Source: Verrucomicrobiota bacterium (GTDB taxonomy: Bacteria > Verrucomicrobiota > Verrucomicrobiia > Opitutales > Opitutaceae). Taken from it: a stretch of 48,321 nucleotides of DNA. Below the pieces are notes generated by a model, which worked only from the letters and a program-made list of their open reading frames with translations, was not told where the DNA came from and made no database searches. A program made the translations under genes and the position numbers. Shown here in pieces: positions 45,759-48,321 of the stretch (positions are counted from its first letter, which is position 1; each line of letters opens with the position of its first letter). The DNA lies in assembly GCA_023432225.1 (NCBI GenBank), contig JAEYUW010000018.1, positions 1-48,321 of the forward strand, in the 5' to 3' direction.

Positions 45759-45809
45759 AGAGTGGCCCGTTGCGATTCTGAGATGAAGGTGGCGTTCGCC
45801 GTTTTGATG

Positions 45810-45831
45810 GTCCGGCTGAAGCCGGACCTAC
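45810..45831 (-). repeat. REP GTAG hairpin, upstream side of RAYT, outer copy
   Basis: On the minus strand GTAG, GTCCGGCT, TC, AGCCGGAC. The stem differs from the other three at one pair with both sides changed (compensated), so the hairpin is kept. Confidence 0.85.
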
Positions 45832-45847
45832 CCGGTGTGGGCGCGGC

Positions 45848-46327
45848 TTACTTCTCCGGTCCGAGGATCTTGTTTTCGAGTTCCTGCACCGTCGCGATGA
45901 ACGCTTCGGGCGAGGCGGCGGCCATCAGGGCTTCGCGCGAGGAAGGGTCTTTGATCAGGCGGCAGAGCGCGCCGACCAGGATCAGGTAATCGGTGGGATT
46001 GTTCTTCGGCGTGCCGAGCACGAACATCAGCTTCACCATCTGGTTGCTGTTCTCGAAGAGGACGCCGTCCGTGCTGCGGCCGACGGCGAGGACGATCTTC
46101 TTCACGTGCTCGGTGCGGGCGTGCGGCAGCGCGATCTCGTTGCCGAGGCAGGTGGTGTCGAGGCGTTCGCGCGCGAGCAGCTCGTTGTAGAAGCCCTGGA
46201 AGTTGACGACGTCGGGATGCGACTCGAGCAGCTTGGCCACTTCGTTGATGGCATTCGTGCGCTTCGTGTTATGCACGGTGAGCGTGATGCGCGCGGGATC
46301 GAGAAGCTTGGAGAGTCGAGTCGCCAT
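45848..46327 (-). CDS. PTS EIIA (nitrogen/fructose-type) domain protein
   Basis: 159 residues from ATG 46327. The fold is read from LLESHPDVVNFQGFYNELLA, GNEIALPHARTEHVKKIVLA with the phospho-accepting His in LPHAR, and KLMFVLGTPKNNPTDYLILV. This is the PtsN/FruA-type EIIA fold. No EIIB, EIIC or HPr gene is beside it, so a regulatory rather than transport role is likely, as for PtsN. The frame extends upstream to 46588 but overlaps the divergent gene and lacks family sequence. Confidence 0.88.
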   Translation of the reverse strand: MATRLSKLLDPARITLTVHNTKRTNAINEVAKLLESHPDVVNFQGFYNELLARERLDTTCLGNEIALPHARTEHVKKIVLAVGRSTDGVLFENSNQMVKLMFVLGTPKNNPTDYLILVGALCRLIKDPSSREALMAAASPEAFIATVQELENKILGPEK

Positions 46328-46451
46328 GAGGAGGGCGGGGCCGCAAACAGACTCCTGCGTCCGCGGGTTGGCAAGGCGAGAGTGGTGCGCGCGCCGGGGC
46401 GCGGCGTTTTTTCGGCGTTGCCGCGCGACGGACGGCGCGCAGAAAGGCCGC

Positions 46452-47066
46452 ATGCAAAAGGCGATCATCTGGCTGGGCGCGCTCGTGCTGACGGTGACGG
46501 TGCAAGCGCAGGACTTCACGCGAACGATGACGACGGAGGAGCAAGCGGCCGCGGGCTTGGAGAAGCTCAGCCCGGCGGAGCTGGCCAAATTGAAAGCCGC
46601 GGTGGAGCGCTACAAGGCGGGTGCGGTAGCCGTGGTGCAGGAGCAGGCCGAGCAGAAGGTCGCGGCGACGGAAGCGAAGGTGAAAGAGGCGGAGCAGAAG
46701 GTCGTCGCTGCGGAAGTGAAGGCAAAGGAGGCCGAGAGCAAAGCCGCGAGCGTCGCGGCGGCCGAAAAGAAAAAAGGCCCGAGCTGGCTGAGCGCGCTCG
46801 TGACGCTCAAGAAGGCCGAGGCGAAGCCGGAAGCGCAGGAGGCGATCGAGTCGCGACTGGCGGGCTCGGTCTCGACGTTCCGCGGCAAGCGGGCGTTCAC
46901 TTTGGAGAACGGGCAGGTCTGGCAGATGATCGAGGCGGATTCCTATGCGGGCCCGACCTACGAACGACCGCTCGTGCGGGTGCGGCCCGGCATCCTCGGG
47001 ACTTTCTGGCTGCAGATTCCGGAGGCGGCGGTTCGCGTGAAAGTGAAGCCGATCAAGCTCGAATAA
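46452..47066 (+). CDS. Secreted coiled-coil protein, first of a tandem paralogous pair
   Basis: 204 residues from ATG 46452. Signal peptide about 1-19 (KAIIWLGALVLTVTVQA). Residues about 20-50 hold a helical motif (EEQAAAGLEKLSPAELAKLK). Residues about 60-108 are a charged Ala/Lys/Glu repeat (EAKVKEAEQKV type), probably a coiled coil. Then comes a globular part: PSWLSALVTLKKAE, RLAGSVSTFRGKRAFTLENG, QVWQM, ending KVKPIKLE. The next gene has the same layout without the coiled coil. No known family is recognised; export to the periplasm is likely. Start chosen for the signal peptide. Confidence 0.75.
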   Translation: MQKAIIWLGALVLTVTVQAQDFTRTMTTEEQAAAGLEKLSPAELAKLKAAVERYKAGAVAVVQEQAEQKVAATEAKVKEAEQKVVAAEVKAKEAESKAASVAAAEKKKGPSWLSALVTLKKAEAKPEAQEAIESRLAGSVSTFRGKRAFTLENGQVWQMIEADSYAGPTYERPLVRVRPGILGTFWLQIPEAAVRVKVKPIKLE

Positions 47067-47124
47067 TGCGCGGTTGGTCGCGCCGCGGTTGCGGTGCGCG
47101 GCAAGGTTCGTAAGCTGCGCCGTC

Positions 47125-47658
47125 ATGAAGTCGCTCGTTTTGGTTCTCCTCGCGCTGTGCATCGTGGCGTCGTCCGCGGCGGCGGATCGATTTTTGAAAA
47201 GCCTCCCGGCCGATCAGTTTGCCGCAGCCGGCTTGAATAAACTGACGGACGAAGAGCTGGCGCGGCTGGAGCAGCTGATCGCCGAGCGCGAAGCCGGAGC
47301 GAAGGCCGCGGCGCCAACGACCGCGACCGCCACTCCGACCGCGCCAAAGCCGGAGGCGAAACCGAGCGGGCCAAGCTGGTTGCGGGCGCTGGTGACCTTG
47401 CAGGAGACGGCGGAAAAGCCGGACGCAGCCGAGGCGATCGTGACGCGATTGGCGGGCGACTACGATGGCTGGACGGGCAAAACGGTTTTCAAGCTCGAGA
47501 ACGGCCAGATCTGGCAGCAGGTGAGCGGCAGCGAGCGCATCGACGACAAGCGGAGCGCGCCGGCCGTGAAGATTTATCCGGGAATGATGGGCGCCTACTG
47601 GCTGGAGATCGAAGGCGTGCGCGAACGCGTGAAGGTGAAGCCGGTGAAGTTGCAGTGA
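47125..47658 (+). CDS. Secreted protein, second of the tandem paralogous pair
   Basis: 177 residues from ATG 47125. Signal peptide about 1-20 (KSLVLVLLALCIVASSAAA). It shares blocks with its neighbour: FAAAGLNKLTDEELARLEQL near the start; GPSWLRALVTLQE; EAIVTRLAGDY; KTVFKLENGQIWQQV; the end KVKPVKLQ. In place of the neighbour's Ala/Lys/Glu coiled coil it has a short Ala/Thr/Pro linker (about 68-82). The conserved FxLENGQxWQ core suggests a small beta-rich domain of unknown role. The 58-bp gap between the two genes suggests co-transcription. Function unknown. Confidence 0.75.
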   Translation: MKSLVLVLLALCIVASSAAADRFLKSLPADQFAAAGLNKLTDEELARLEQLIAEREAGAKAAAPTTATATPTAPKPEAKPSGPSWLRALVTLQETAEKPDAAEAIVTRLAGDYDGWTGKTVFKLENGQIWQQVSGSERIDDKRSAPAVKIYPGMMGAYWLEIEGVRERVKVKPVKLQ

Positions 47659-47724
47659 GAGCGATCCGATAGAGTGACTCGCGGCGGGAAGAGTTGCGCG
47701 CGAGCGCGCAACCTACGCTGGGGC

Positions 47725-47795
47725 GTAGCGGCCGACGTAAGTCGGTCGTGCGCGTGGCGGCGAAAGTTCGTCAGCCGGCTTACGCCGGCTGCTAC
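47725..47795. repeat. Inverted pair of GTAG REP hairpins
   Basis: First (plus, 47725-47748): GTAG, CGGCCGAC, GTAA, GTCGGTCG. Second (minus, 47773-47795): GTAG, C, AGCCGGC, GTAA, GCCGGCT. GTAG faces outward in both, and both use a GTAA loop although their stems differ. They lie between the paralog pair and the gyrA terminator. Confidence 0.75.
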
Positions 47796-47800
47796 GATGG

Positions 47801-47834
47801 AAAAAGAAAAAGGCGCGCCGGGTGGGCGCGCCTT
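47801..47834 (-). terminator. Terminator of gyrA
   Basis: Perfect 10-bp stem (AAGGCGCGCC at 47810-47819, GGCGCGCCTT at 47825-47834), loop GGGTG, then on the minus strand a T-rich tail (TTTTCTTTTT). Confidence 0.9.
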
Positions 47835-47844
47835 GAGGGTTTTG

Positions 47845-47901
47845 GGTGGAACGGGTTGACCTCAACCCGTTCCGAGCGCGTTGGGGTCAACGCGCTCCAC
47901 C
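47845..47901. repeat. Double-hairpin element, copy 3 (57 bp)
   Basis: Begins GGTGG, ends CCACC. First hairpin GGAACGGGTTGA and TCAACCCGTTCC (12-bp perfect arms), second GAGCGCGTTG and CAACGCGCTC around GGGT (10-bp perfect). It lacks the spacer of the 84-bp copies. It lies between the gyrA stop (touching it) and the gyrA terminator. Confidence 0.85.
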
Positions 47902-48321
47902 TTACGCGGTCGGGCCGGGGTCGGCGGCCGGGGTGGCCGAGGCCTCCTCGGCGGCTTCCTCTTCGGGCGAGGCGATGACTTTCGCGATGGCGAGGAGTTT
48001 GTCGCCTTCCTCGAGGTTGACGAGCTTCACGCCCTTGGCGCCGCGACCGGTTTCGCGGATTTCCTTCACCCGGGTGCGGATGCTCTGGCCCTTGGTGGTG
48101 AGGAGCATGACCTCGTCCTCATCGAGCACACTGAGCGCCCCGGCCACGGCCACGCTGCCGTCGTCGGGCAGGTCGATGGCGATGACGCCGGAGCCGCCGC
48201 GCTTGGTGAGGCGGTAATCCTCGAACGGGGTGCGTTTGCCGATGCCATCCTCGCGGGCGACAAGCAGACGGGCCGCGTGGTCGCAGCCCTCGATGGCCTG
48301 CACGAAGTCGCCCTCGAGCTT
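47902..48321 (-). CDS. gyrA: DNA gyrase subunit A, C-terminal end (5' partial)
   Basis: 139 residues of the C-terminus; the gene runs off the right edge. The last propeller blades of the GyrA C-terminal domain are visible: EDGIGKRTPFEDYRLTKRGG, VIAIDLPDDGSV and MLLTTKGQSIRTRVKEI then RGAKGVKLVNLEEGDKL. The tail is acidic and Ala/Glu-rich (EEEAAEEASATPAAD), as often in GyrA. GyrA wraps and passes DNA to introduce negative supercoils. ParC is less likely because the KRTPFxxY and RGxKGV features follow GyrA. Confidence 0.93.
   Translation of the reverse strand, partial: KLEGDFVQAIEGCDHAARLLVAREDGIGKRTPFEDYRLTKRGGSGVIAIDLPDDGSVAVAGALSVLDEDEVMLLTTKGQSIRTRVKEIRETGRGAKGVKLVNLEEGDKLLAIAKVIASPEEEAAEEASATPAADPGPTA

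Overview
The window is GC-rich, densely coded DNA that most resembles a free-living Verrucomicrobiota bacterium of the Opitutus type. This is inferred from gene content: a PEP-CTERM protein, an exosortase fused to an EpsI domain, a PL11 rhamnogalacturonan lyase, secreted proteins with an Asp-rich DxDxDG C-terminal module, an S46 peptidase, and a pseudopilin-like segment of a kind I associate with this phylum. No rRNA, tRNA, CRISPR array, prophage or intact insertion sequence is visible. No database search was possible; family names rest on motifs I can read.

Layout. 1-8517: surface and plant-polysaccharide region, with a giant multidomain protein containing a lipase-like domain (cut by the left window edge), a PL11 lyase on the opposite strand, and two short secreted relatives sharing its C-terminal module, the last apparently a decayed 3' fragment. 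8571-13383: a LysR regulator divergent from a DHA2-type efflux pump, an alpha/beta hydrolase and a Fic protein. 13565-16666: rng and rodA. 16762-26833: a glycan cluster (O-antigen-ligase-like protein, five glycosyltransferases, a flippase) ending in exosortase-EpsI. 27042-32176: queF, an MFS protein, a histidine kinase/response regulator pair and a PEP-CTERM protein, a likely exosortase substrate. 32236-38558: inositol-monophosphatase family enzyme, DEDD exonuclease, ABC-2 transporter, WecB/TagA-type glycosyltransferase, and a lipoprotein carrying a pseudopilin-like module at its C-terminus. 38740-45022: MFS protein, M28 peptidase, CorA, S46 peptidase. 45144-48321: a frameshifted REP-associated tyrosine transposase (RAYT), a PTS EIIA protein, two tandem paralogous secreted proteins and the 3' end of gyrA.

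The most interesting layer is intergenic. At least four kinds of palindromic repeat recur: (a) hairpins headed by GTAG, the signature of RAYT-linked REP elements, more than ten copies with different stems, several touching or supplying a gene's stop codon; (b) an element with two hairpins and GGTGG/CCACC ends, two copies of exactly 84 bp and one of 57 bp; (c) long imperfect inverted repeats built from an ACACAGA-type unit of about 9 bases; (d) a 7-bp GCGGATT tandem inverted repeat carried in frame inside the exosortase gene. The only transposase visible is the frameshifted RAYT, flanked on both sides by inverted pairs of GTAG hairpins.
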